From NCBI GenBank assembly GCA_023457255.1, contig JAEWMB010000020.1, forward strand, positions 496,001 to 560,000: a stretch of 64,000 nucleotides of DNA. Reading direction: 5' to 3'. Source of the DNA: Bacillota bacterium. Its GTDB lineage: Bacteria; Bacillota; Clostridia; Lachnospirales; Lachnospiraceae. Shown here in pieces: positions 25,973-33,619 of this stretch. The notes below the pieces were generated by a model, which was given only the letters and a program-made list of their open reading frames with translations, ran no database searches and had not been told where the DNA came from. Within the stretch, counting starts at the first letter, position 1; every line of letters begins with the position of its first letter. Made by a program: the position numbers and the translations under genes.

Positions 25973-27922
25973 CTATTCCAAATATAAAATCAAGTCGCTG
26001 TTCAACTCAATCATATCTCCCTCCAGAGGAAATTGTTCTTTCACAACCTCCCCCTCTCCAAGGTAAGTAGTCTCATCAAAGGAATACTCTTTCAGCTTTT
26101 TTGTAACTTCTGCTTTTGTAAGGCCTATAAAACTTGGTACTTCAAATTTACCGATATTATATTCTTCCAATTCTTTTTCATTATAAGCAGGCTCGATCCC
26201 CATATATGGTAATATATTATCAAAAACCTCTGCAATAACCGGTGCAGCAATGGTACCGCCGTAATAAATTCCCTGTGGTTCATCAATCATAACAATCGCC
26301 ATGATCTGCGGGTTATTTGCAGGAGCGAATCCAATAAACGATGAGATATACTTGCCGGACCTTCTTGGAAGTTTTTCAGAGGTTGCTGTTTTTCCGCCAA
26401 TACGAAATCCTGGAATATATGCTCTTTTCCCTGTTCCGTCTGCAACGACAGATTCCAATAACAATTTCATAGTTTCTGATGTTTCTTTTGATATTACATT
26501 ATTGGTTGTCTTGTAGGATAGTTCCTTAATCACAGTACCTTCTGCATTCTGTATGGTAACGCCAAAGTGGGGGGTAACTAAAGTCCCACCATTTACAATA
26601 GCACTGGCAGCGGTTAATAGCTGTAATGGGGTTATCTGAAAAGATTGGCCAAAGGACATCGTTGCCAATTCCACCGCACCTACATTATCAAGCTTATGCT
26701 TAATTGAATTCGCTTCTCCCGGGAGGTCGACACCGGTTTTACTTGACAGGCCAAGCCGGTCAAAGTACTCATAAAACTTTGTTGCACCCACTCTGGCACC
26801 GATTTCCATAAACACCGGGTTGCAGGAATTTTTAATTCCCTGTATGAAATCCTCACTTCCATGACCGCCTGCTTTATGGCAGCGGATTCTTCTGTCTTCT
26901 ACAATTTTAAAACCCGGACAAAAGAAACGATCTGTTAATTTTACAACATTTTCTTCCAGTGCCGCAGTCGCCGTAACTATCTTAAAGGTGGAACCCGGCT
27001 CATACGTATCACTGATACATGGATTTCGCCACATATTATTGAGTAAATTCGTCTTCTCTGTACTGCTAAGCGTCACTCCCTCGTATTTTTGCTTTAACTC
27101 TTCATTAAAACTATATGGATTATTTAAATCAAACTCCGGCACATTCGCCATTGCATAGATTTCGCCATTCTGCGGATTTAACACAATTAAGCTAACGCTA
27201 TTTGCACCTTTTGCCTCCATAACTTTTGTGGCGGCTTGTTCCGCATATTTTTGAATATTTACATCTAAACTTAAATTAATACTATTTCCAGGGATTGGTT
27301 CAATGCGGTTTTCCGCAGCATCGTTAATCTCAATTCCATGAGCCGTAGTAAGCGTGAGAATCGTTCCATTAACCCCTTGCAGATAGGAATCATACTCGAC
27401 CTCAAGGCCGATAATACCTTGATTATCACTTCCGGTAAATCCAATAACTTTGGAGGCTAACGTACCATATGGATAAAAACGTTTGTAATCTTCATCCACC
27501 ATTACACCATCAAGGGATAGATTACGTATGTAGTCGGCTGTCTCTTTATCAACATTCGACTTAATTCGTTCTATCGAGGAATACTTCTCAACCCTCTTTC
27601 GAACAGCTTCCTCCGTAAGATTCAATGCGTCGGATAAGGCTTTAATTACGCCCTCCGGGTCTTTAATCTGATTATGAATAACAGAAATGGTGCTTACTGG
27701 TTTATTCGCAGCAATAATAACACCATTTCTATCATATATTGTTCCTCGCTCCGCCTTAATGCTTCGCTCTCTTTCATGTAACTGCTGTGCCTTGATGGCA
27801 TAACTTTCCGACGCTGCTACCATAAGATAAAATAGTCTTCCACAGAGATAGCAAGCGACAAAAAACACTGCAATAACAACAATTGTTATATTTTTTCGGT
27901 TAAAAGATTTATACCGCTGCAT
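25973..27922 (-). CDS. spoVD: Class B penicillin-binding protein with one PASTA domain (SpoVD-like)
   Basis: 649 residues: one N-terminal membrane anchor (about 11-33), a dimerisation domain with RGTIYDRNG, a transpeptidase domain and a single C-terminal PASTA domain (about 592-649). One PASTA domain is typical of the spore-cortex enzyme SpoVD. Catalytic motifs: STFK with Ser311 and SCN at 365-367; the third motif, normally KTG, reads KTA here (510-512), confirmed in the DNA. It lies directly downstream of a second class B PBP gene, with 100 bases between. The anchor, PASTA count and neighbours support SpoVD, but a role in division cannot be excluded. Confidence 0.88.
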   Translation of the reverse strand: MQRYKSFNRKNITIVVIAVFFVACYLCGRLFYLMVAASESYAIKAQQLHERERSIKAERGTIYDRNGVIIAANKPVSTISVIHNQIKDPEGVIKALSDALNLTEEAVRKRVEKYSSIERIKSNVDKETADYIRNLSLDGVMVDEDYKRFYPYGTLASKVIGFTGSDNQGIIGLEVEYDSYLQGVNGTILTLTTAHGIEINDAAENRIEPIPGNSINLSLDVNIQKYAEQAATKVMEAKGANSVSLIVLNPQNGEIYAMANVPEFDLNNPYSFNEELKQKYEGVTLSSTEKTNLLNNMWRNPCISDTYEPGSTFKIVTATAALEENVVKLTDRFFCPGFKIVEDRRIRCHKAGGHGSEDFIQGIKNSCNPVFMEIGARVGATKFYEYFDRLGLSSKTGVDLPGEANSIKHKLDNVGAVELATMSFGQSFQITPLQLLTAASAIVNGGTLVTPHFGVTIQNAEGTVIKELSYKTTNNVISKETSETMKLLLESVVADGTGKRAYIPGFRIGGKTATSEKLPRRSGKYISSFIGFAPANNPQIMAIVMIDEPQGIYYGGTIAAPVIAEVFDNILPYMGIEPAYNEKELEEYNIGKFEVPSFIGLTKAEVTKKLKEYSFDETTYLGEGEVVKEQFPLEGDMIELNSDLILYLE

Positions 27923-28022
27923 ACGACTCCAAATAATTTTTCTACATTTCTATTCTATTATTGTATGCTCACTGTTATGATTGGTTTTCCTTTTTTCTAA
28001 TTTAATTTCCGGCTTGTGTTTG

Positions 28023-29993
28023 CTAATTCTCGTCCATAGAATCCGGAATGGCATCCGCCTGAGAATCATCAAATCCAATAAAGTCTTCTTTATTATTCTC
28101 CTGATTTCCCTGCCCTTGCTGACCTTCCCCGGTTTGCCCTTCTTCTCCTTCTTTTACAGGCTCTTCCTCCTGAACTACAGGAAGTTCCACTTTATAATCA
28201 ATCTCACCTTCCGGAAATATCTCAAGAAATGGCAGGATATCCTTAAGGATCTGACTTGTAAGCGTTGTTGCTACGGTACTGCTTGCTTTCTTCGTCTCAT
28301 CATGGACTTCATCAATTACTACATAAATCACTACCTGCGGATTATCCGTAGGTACACAGCCTATAAAAGATACGACATATTTTTTCGAAGAACGAGGAAG
28401 TTTCTGTGCAGTTCCTGTCTTTCCACCCACAAGATATCCTTCCACCTGCGCCGGCTTTGCGGTTCCTTCCTGTACGGTTAAATAAAGTGCTTCCCGAATA
28501 AATTCCGAGGTTTTTGCAGAAACAGTCTCATTGACTGGATAAAGTTCCTTTTCCTCCACCGTAGTACCGTTATCGGTCACAATTTCTTTCACAACATGAG
28601 GTTGATAATATTGACCACCATTTACTAAAGAAGAAAAGGCACCAACCATTTGAATCATAGTAACATTGAAGGTCTGTCCAAAGCTGCTGGTCGCTAACTC
28701 AGTAACATGCAGCTGATCTGCCGAGAGTAAGATACCCTCTGATTCCCCTGGAAGATCAACTCCCGTCTTTTTGCCAAAGAAAAAATGGTCTTGATAGGTA
28801 CGAAACATGGATGCACCCTCTGCCTCACCAATCGCCATCATAGATGGGTTGCAAGACTTCATTAAGGACTGTGCCAGGGTAACCGTTCCATGTCTTGCAT
28901 TACATTTGATATCCCAACCGCCGACTCTTAATACACCATTGCATTGAAAGGTTGTTTCCGGTGTAACCAGATGCTCTTCCAGAGCAGAGGCTACAGTAAA
29001 CGGTTTGAACGTAGATCCCGGTTCATACGAATCACTGATGCTAAAATTACGCCACATCGAATTTAATGCCTTTTCTTTATCTTTATCACTCATCGAGGCA
29101 ATCTCTACCTCAGCATAATACTTAGTTAAATCATAAGGATTATTTAAATCAAAGCCAAGGTTATTTGCCATTGCTAGGATTTCACCATTATTTGGATTAG
29201 CTACAATGACACCTACATTATTCGCTCCGATTTCTTCTTGAAATTTTGCAATATGTTCCTCTACAAGACGCTGTATGTTGATATCTATGGTTGAGACAAC
29301 CGTATATCCATTGACTGCTTCTTTTCTTGTTCTTGTTAGATTTAATTCCGAATCATAGAATCCATATACTCTTCCATTGGTACCATTTAGACTACTATTG
29401 TAATATTCCTCTATTCCCCAAGTACCGACATCTCCTGCGCTGGTATAGCCGATTACATGAGATGCCAGGCTTCCATTCGGATAATTTCTTTTGTATTCTT
29501 CTTCAAACCATACACCTTTAATTTTCTTATCTTCTTTTTGTAATTTCTCAAATTGATCCACTACATCAATCGTCACCTGCTTTAGCAAACGCTGATAAGA
29601 ACTTGTTGACTTTTCGTGAATTAGGGAGGTTACCTCTGTTGGATCAACTCCAAATACACTACTTAATGCCTCGATGGTCGGCTTTAAATATTCTTCCTCA
29701 GTTAAAATAACTTTGGGTTCGAGGATAACATTATACACTTTGCCACTGTAGGCCAAAACAACACCATTGCGGTCTAAAATACTTCCTCTTTTATAAGGAA
29801 GCGTAGAGCTTAAAAAGGTTTGTTGAGAAAGTACCTTTTTTTCATATCGTTCCTTGTCCCTATGATTAAGAAATACCAAACGCGCGATAATAGCAATCAT
29901 CGCACAAAGTATAACAAAAAATATAAACATTAATTTTGCTTGCATATAGCCCTTAAATCTTTTAATTTTTCCTTTATCTCTTTGTCTTGCCAT
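28023..29993 (-). CDS. ftsI: Class B penicillin-binding protein without PASTA (FtsI/PBP2-like)
   Basis: 656 residues with one membrane anchor at about 21-43, RGSILDRNG in the dimerisation domain, and a complete transpeptidase site: STFK (Ser327), SCN (380-382) and KTG (525-527). In place of PASTA it has an acidic and Gly/Gln-rich tail of about 55 residues containing GQTGEGQQGQGNQENN. It probably cross-links septal wall with FtsW. It has its own promoter (30081-30109) after an intrinsic terminator, and a leader nearly identical to that of murD. About 35-40 percent similar by eye to its downstream paralogue, so an old tandem duplication is likely. Confidence 0.9.
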   Translation of the reverse strand: MARQRDKGKIKRFKGYMQAKLMFIFFVILCAMIAIIARLVFLNHRDKERYEKKVLSQQTFLSSTLPYKRGSILDRNGVVLAYSGKVYNVILEPKVILTEEEYLKPTIEALSSVFGVDPTEVTSLIHEKSTSSYQRLLKQVTIDVVDQFEKLQKEDKKIKGVWFEEEYKRNYPNGSLASHVIGYTSAGDVGTWGIEEYYNSSLNGTNGRVYGFYDSELNLTRTRKEAVNGYTVVSTIDINIQRLVEEHIAKFQEEIGANNVGVIVANPNNGEILAMANNLGFDLNNPYDLTKYYAEVEIASMSDKDKEKALNSMWRNFSISDSYEPGSTFKPFTVASALEEHLVTPETTFQCNGVLRVGGWDIKCNARHGTVTLAQSLMKSCNPSMMAIGEAEGASMFRTYQDHFFFGKKTGVDLPGESEGILLSADQLHVTELATSSFGQTFNVTMIQMVGAFSSLVNGGQYYQPHVVKEIVTDNGTTVEEKELYPVNETVSAKTSEFIREALYLTVQEGTAKPAQVEGYLVGGKTGTAQKLPRSSKKYVVSFIGCVPTDNPQVVIYVVIDEVHDETKKASSTVATTLTSQILKDILPFLEIFPEGEIDYKVELPVVQEEEPVKEGEEGQTGEGQQGQGNQENNKEDFIGFDDSQADAIPDSMDEN

Positions 29994-30017
29994 TTTAACC
30001 TCAATTCATTTGCATGC
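29990..30017 (-). repeat. Leader repeat copy 2 (ftsI start region)
   Basis: 28 bases spanning the ftsI start codon, matching the murD start region (25881-25908) at 25 of 28 positions, including GCATGC, ATGAAT and GAGGTTAAAATGG. Here the internal ATG gives only Met-Asn-stop. Confidence 0.8.
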
Positions 30018-30080
30018 TCTATTAAAATTTTAATCTCCTAACCGTTCGGCACAACCCGGTACAAAACATGACTATCATGA

Positions 30081-30109
30081 TATTAGTACGAACTTCTTGT
30101 GTAGTCAAC
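30081..30109 (-). promoter_or_regulatory. Sigma-A-type promoter inside the dcw cluster, upstream of ftsI
   Basis: On the minus strand, TTGACT (30104-30109), 17-base spacer, TAATAT (30081-30086), about 60 bases downstream of an intrinsic terminator. Transcription would start near 30074 with an 81-base leader. Confidence 0.78.
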
Positions 30110-30168
30110 AAGCCATATGGACTATATTTAACATTTATCATAATTAAAAAAGCTGCTGCGATAAATTT

Positions 30169-30243
30169 AAAAAAGCAAGCAGTACGCCACCCGCTTTGAT
30201 AATTTAGTCAAATGCGTATTGTCGATTCCCACTTGCTCGCTTT
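30169..30243 (-). terminator. Intrinsic terminator directly after ftsL
   Basis: Outer stem AAAGCGAGCA / TGCTTGCTTT (10 bp with one G-U pair), an inner ACGC/GCGT extension, then TTTTTT on the minus strand. It begins seven bases after the ftsL stop. Together with the promoter at 30081-30109 it splits the cluster into two transcription units. Confidence 0.75.
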
Positions 30244-30249
30244 CTATCT

Positions 30250-30798
30250 TTAGGGCAGGATACGGTCCAAAATTGATTCCGTCTCTGCTTCCGGTATATC
30301 CTTATGTTGTCTTACGTAGCCCGTCTCACTGTCCTTATATGAAATGATTTCATTATGATTCGGATGAACCATACCAAGTTCCGACACCGCAATACGATAT
30401 ACTTCTTCTAAATCTGTCTCCGGCCTTATACTTGCTTCCACCGCATCATTTTTATCTTGAAGTTTTGTTAACTGATTTGTTAACGAAACAATCTGCTTAT
30501 CTAGCTGCATGTCCTTTGATTGAGCATCTAAATAGCTAAAGCAAGCATACAAGGTTGCGGCAATAGCTAATGTCAAAAAGGTCATGGATATAAAATCAAT
30601 TCCGCGGGTAACCCTGGGCTTTCTCTGAGGCCGCCTGTTTGGCTGAGTATTTGGTGTTCTCTGCGGTACCCCGGACTCTCGTCTTAACGGTTCCTCATAG
30701 CGATTATAATCACGTTCCGGTGCCACCGATAATTTGCGTGCAGTACTTCCTGATACATAGGAGGTTTGATTATAATATTGTCTTTTTTTCGCGTCCAT
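30250..30798 (-). CDS. ftsL: Cell division protein FtsL-like
   Basis: 182 residues, assigned from position and architecture because FtsL sequences diverge fast. An Arg/Pro/Asn-rich cytoplasmic tail of about 65 residues (long for FtsL) precedes one membrane segment at 67-89 and a coiled-coil region at about 91-125 (SKDMQLDKQIVSLTNQL). The later LEEVYRIAVSELGMVHP block resembles the conserved end of FtsL/DivIC proteins. It lies between rsmH and the first PBP gene, the standard ftsL place. A C-terminal charged tail follows. Confidence 0.8.
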   Translation of the reverse strand: MDAKKRQYYNQTSYVSGSTARKLSVAPERDYNRYEEPLRRESGVPQRTPNTQPNRRPQRKPRVTRGIDFISMTFLTLAIAATLYACFSYLDAQSKDMQLDKQIVSLTNQLTKLQDKNDAVEASIRPETDLEEVYRIAVSELGMVHPNHNEIISYKDSETGYVRQHKDIPEAETESILDRILP

Positions 30799-30909
30799 GC
30801 CGACTCCTCACTTTCATCATTTTTCCTCCATGGATGCGCAAATTTTGCGCATATTCAATGATTAACAATCTTCCTTGTTAAAAGACTTCTCTTAACCTTC
30901 TTTCGCAAC

Positions 30910-31872
30910 TTATCGGTTCTTGTCATGTTTTTCAAATACTCTTAGTTTCGCACTCTTTGATCTCTTGTTTAACTCCAATTCCCTCTCTGCCGGTATGATT
31001 GGTTTCCTCGTAACATGAATCCCTTTTGATTTTTTATTACATACACAAACCGGGAAACTAGGAGGACATTCACAAGGATTTTCATTTTTACGGAATGCTG
31101 CCTTTACAATTCTATCTTCTAAGGAATGAAACGTAATGATGCTCAATCTGCCATTCTCGTTCAGTAAATCAATCATATCTTCTAAGGTACTAGTTAATAC
31201 CTCAAGTTCATGATTTAATTCAATTCGAATCGCTTGAAAAGTTTTTTTTGCAGGATGTCCGGTGTTCATTCGAATCTTCATCGGTATTGCTGCTTTAATC
31301 GCTTCCGTTAGTTCATCTGTTGTTTCTATCGGCTTCTCACTTCTCATTCGAACAATATGCTTTGCTATATTCTTTGCAAACTTATCTTCACCATAATCCC
31401 TGATGATTCGGTAAAGTTCTTGCTCACTGTAGTCATTCACAATATCTTTTGCAGTTAGTGAATTGCGGTTATCCATTCTCATGTCAAGAGGGGCATTCTC
31501 TTTATAAGAGAATCCACGCTCCGGAGTATCCAACTGATAAGAAGAAACTCCAAGGTCAAGTAATATACCATCTACCTTATCAATACCTAAATCCTTAAGC
31601 ACCTGCTTCATATTACAGTAGTTATTTCTAACAATCGTAACTTGATTAGAAAATTTTGAAAGTCTTCTCCCTGCTGCTGCAATCGCATCTTCATCTTGAT
31701 CAATTCCAATATATCGTCCCTTAGGGGAAAGACGCTTTAATACTTCATATGCATGTCCACCGCCACCTAATGTACCATCTACATAAATACCATCAGGCTT
31801 AATGTTTAAGCTATCTATGGTTTCCTCTAATAAAACGGAAATATGCTTAAATTCTTTTTCTTCTAAACTCAT
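30910..31872 (-). CDS. rsmH: 16S rRNA (cytosine(1402)-N(4))-methyltransferase RsmH
   Basis: 320-residue SAM-dependent enzyme (formerly MraW) methylating N4 of C1402 in the ribosomal P-site. It begins HISVLLEETIDSL, has the SAM-binding VDGTLGGGGHAYEVL at 31-45, the DLGVSSYQLD motif, GFSYKENAPLDMRMD and the C-terminal ITFHSLEDRIVK and RKPIIPAERE blocks. It is the second gene after mraZ, 50 bases downstream, and is part of the MraZ-controlled unit. Confidence 0.98.
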   Translation of the reverse strand: MSLEEKEFKHISVLLEETIDSLNIKPDGIYVDGTLGGGGHAYEVLKRLSPKGRYIGIDQDEDAIAAAGRRLSKFSNQVTIVRNNYCNMKQVLKDLGIDKVDGILLDLGVSSYQLDTPERGFSYKENAPLDMRMDNRNSLTAKDIVNDYSEQELYRIIRDYGEDKFAKNIAKHIVRMRSEKPIETTDELTEAIKAAIPMKIRMNTGHPAKKTFQAIRIELNHELEVLTSTLEDMIDLLNENGRLSIITFHSLEDRIVKAAFRKNENPCECPPSFPVCVCNKKSKGIHVTRKPIIPAERELELNKRSKSAKLRVFEKHDKNR

Positions 31873-31922
31873 GTTTTACTCCCAATCTCTGTAGAGATGT
31901 ACCTTGATAGAGGTTTCCCTTT

Positions 31923-32348
31923 CTAAAAGCTTAAGCCAAACTCGGACATATGCTCTGCAATCTCATCCATATCATCATAGCTATTGGTTTCCCAACGTTC
32001 CTTACTCCATATTTCAATTTTACTTAAAACACCTACAAACACGATTTCTTTATCGAGCCCGGCGTGTTGTCTTAAGTTGCCTGGTATTAGTATTCTGCCC
32101 TGCTTGTCCACTTCACAATCGGCGGCACCTGCCATAAAGTAACGCTGTAACTGTCTGGCTTCCTTATTTCCCGGAAGTTGTTTCAGTTGTTCAACAAAAT
32201 GCTGCCACTCTTCCATAGGATATACAAATAAACATCCATCTAATCCTACGGTAACAACAAAATGTTCTCCGAGGGAATCCCGAAACTTGGAAGGAACGAT
32301 GATTCTGCCCTTGGCATCAATTGTATGATTATATTCTCCCATGAACAT
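31923..32348 (-). CDS. mraZ: Transcriptional regulator MraZ
   Basis: 141 residues with two AbrB-like swapped-hairpin domains, each with its DxxGR signature: DAKGRIIVPSKFR and DKQGRILIPGNLR. MraZ forms a ring and binds short direct repeats upstream of its own operon (established for E. coli and others). The family normally starts MFMGEY, so the ATG at 32348 is chosen; it is six bases after AGGTG, while two further ATGs upstream lack good spacing. The putative operator (six 10-bp repeats) lies immediately upstream at 32358-32417. Confidence 0.97.
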   Translation of the reverse strand: MFMGEYNHTIDAKGRIIVPSKFRDSLGEHFVVTVGLDGCLFVYPMEEWQHFVEQLKQLPGNKEARQLQRYFMAGAADCEVDKQGRILIPGNLRQHAGLDKEIVFVGVLSKIEIWSKERWETNSYDDMDEIAEHMSEFGLSF

Positions 32349-32357
32349 GCTCATCAC

Positions 32358-32417
32358 CTACCATTTTCTCCCCACTTCATACCACTTTAAACTACTTTTC
32401 ACCACTTTCCACCACTT
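32358..32417 (-). repeat. MraZ operator: six 10-bp tandem repeats
   Basis: On the minus strand the 60 bases read as six exact 10-base periods: AAGTGGTGGA, AAGTGGTGAA, AAGTAGTTTA, AAGTGGTATG, AAGTGGGGAG, AAAATGGTAG. The core is GTGGT. MraZ repeats of this GTGG type with 10-bp period are known from other bacteria; six contiguous units is a long array. They start about two bases after the predicted transcription start and run to within ten bases of the mraZ ATG, so they lie in the leader. A further AAAGTGGGGTA occurs inside the promoter spacer (32431-32441). Confidence 0.9.
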
Positions 32418-32425
32418 ATGAATAC

Positions 32426-32454
32426 ATTCTACCCCACTTTTTTAAAAAAATCAA
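32426..32454 (-). promoter_or_regulatory. dcw cluster promoter PmraZ
   Basis: On the minus strand, TTGATT (32449-32454), 17-base spacer, TAGAAT (32426-32431). The spacer holds a GTGGGG motif like the repeats downstream. Transcription should start near 32419. Confidence 0.8.
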
Positions 32455-32462
32455 GCCTTAAT

Positions 32463-32511
32463 TCAAAAAATAAAGCGGCGGAAACACCTTATTTTCCAGT
32501 GTTTTCGCCAC
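32463..32511 (-). terminator. Terminator between lgt and mraZ
   Basis: An 11-bp stem (GGCGAAAACAC / GTGTTTCCGCC, one wobble pair), 11-base loop, then TTTATTTTTT on the minus strand. It ends the long housekeeping operon whose last gene is lgt. Confidence 0.85.
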
Positions 32512-32683
32512 TTTTTGAGCCATACTATATGTTGATAAAATCATATACATTCTATCTGTTTTTTACTATATCTAGCCTTAAGATTCGAACTATAAGCTTA
32601 CATTTTTCTTAAAAACTTATAAATACTTCCTCTTTTTAAATAAAATATGCTTTTTATAGGATAAATTACCCTTCTTTTTCATA

Positions 32684-33601
32684 CTATGATTTCTTTAATT
32701 GCAGCCTTCTTATGAAAAGGAAGATTCCCACTACCACTACCAGCGCTCCGGAAAGAAGCTGAGACACTGCAAGCGGGGAACCCCATAAAAACAATTGATC
32801 GGTACGCAGTCCTTCAATCCAAAATCGGCCAAGACCATAACCGATCAAATATATTGTCACAAGTTCACCATCAAATTTTTTATACTTTGAATAGAAAATA
32901 AGAAAGATCAGCAAACATAAATTCCATACCGATTCATATAAAAAGGTTGGATGAACTGAAATATATTCAGCGCCGTCAATCCATTTTGCATTTTCTCTGA
33001 TTTCTATAATTCGTTTTAATGCCTCCGGTCTGTCAGAATATCGATTTGTTAATCCTTGCAGTGATTGTGTGTAATCTCCGCCAACATGCTTTAGATTTAA
33101 TTGCATGGAAAGCAGACCATCATAAAACTTACCAAATGCCTCTCGATTAAAGAAATTTCCCCATCGCCCAATGGTTTGTCCTATCAGTAATCCATAGATA
33201 CTGGTATCTGCCAATAACCCAAAGTGTATCTTTTTTATCTTACAATATATAATGCCTGTGAGTGCACCCGCTATAACACCGCCATAAATCGCTAATCCAC
33301 CACTGCGGATATCAAGAATACTGAAAAGATTGTCTTTATAATCAGACCAGCTAAAGGCTACATAATAAAGCCTTGCTCCAATGACAGATATGATAATTGC
33401 ATAAAGAGCAAAATCAAGGTAAGTTTCGGGATTTTGCCCTGTCCTTTTTGCCTGCCACTGCGCAAGCAAAACACCTAACACCATACCAAGTGCAATCACA
33501 ATCCCATAAAAAGCAATCTCAATACCTAATACTTCGATACCTGTTCCGAGGTTATGAAATTCTATTCCCAGTTTTTGAAACAGTATGTCTGATTTTTGCA
33601 A
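32684..33601 (-). CDS. lgt: Prolipoprotein diacylglyceryl transferase Lgt
   Basis: 305-residue integral membrane enzyme that attaches diacylglycerol to the lipobox cysteine of lipoproteins such as the sugar-binding protein at 12143-13501. Seven membrane segments; signature IGQTIGRWGNFFNREAFG, GGLAIYGGVIAGA and HPTFLYESVWN. It starts at a TTG (33599-33601) with GGTG eight bases upstream and no ATG near. Between the signature and HPTFLYES is an extended hydrophilic loop (SLQGLTNRYSDRPEALKRI). It follows ychF by 18 bases and is the last gene of its block. Confidence 0.96.
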   Translation of the reverse strand: MQKSDILFQKLGIEFHNLGTGIEVLGIEIAFYGIVIALGMVLGVLLAQWQAKRTGQNPETYLDFALYAIIISVIGARLYYVAFSWSDYKDNLFSILDIRSGGLAIYGGVIAGALTGIIYCKIKKIHFGLLADTSIYGLLIGQTIGRWGNFFNREAFGKFYDGLLSMQLNLKHVGGDYTQSLQGLTNRYSDRPEALKRIIEIRENAKWIDGAEYISVHPTFLYESVWNLCLLIFLIFYSKYKKFDGELVTIYLIGYGLGRFWIEGLRTDQLFLWGSPLAVSQLLSGALVVVVGIFLFIRRLQLKKS

Positions 33602-33619
33602 CGATTGTCACCACTTTCC

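Noticed and set aside
30175..30200. GGGTGG followed by CGTACTGC on the minus strand after ftsL looked like a T-box riboswitch core.
   Set aside because: It forms the 3' arm of a simple terminator directly before T6; there is no stem I or specifier loop in the 70 bases available, and the downstream gene is not an amino-acid gene.
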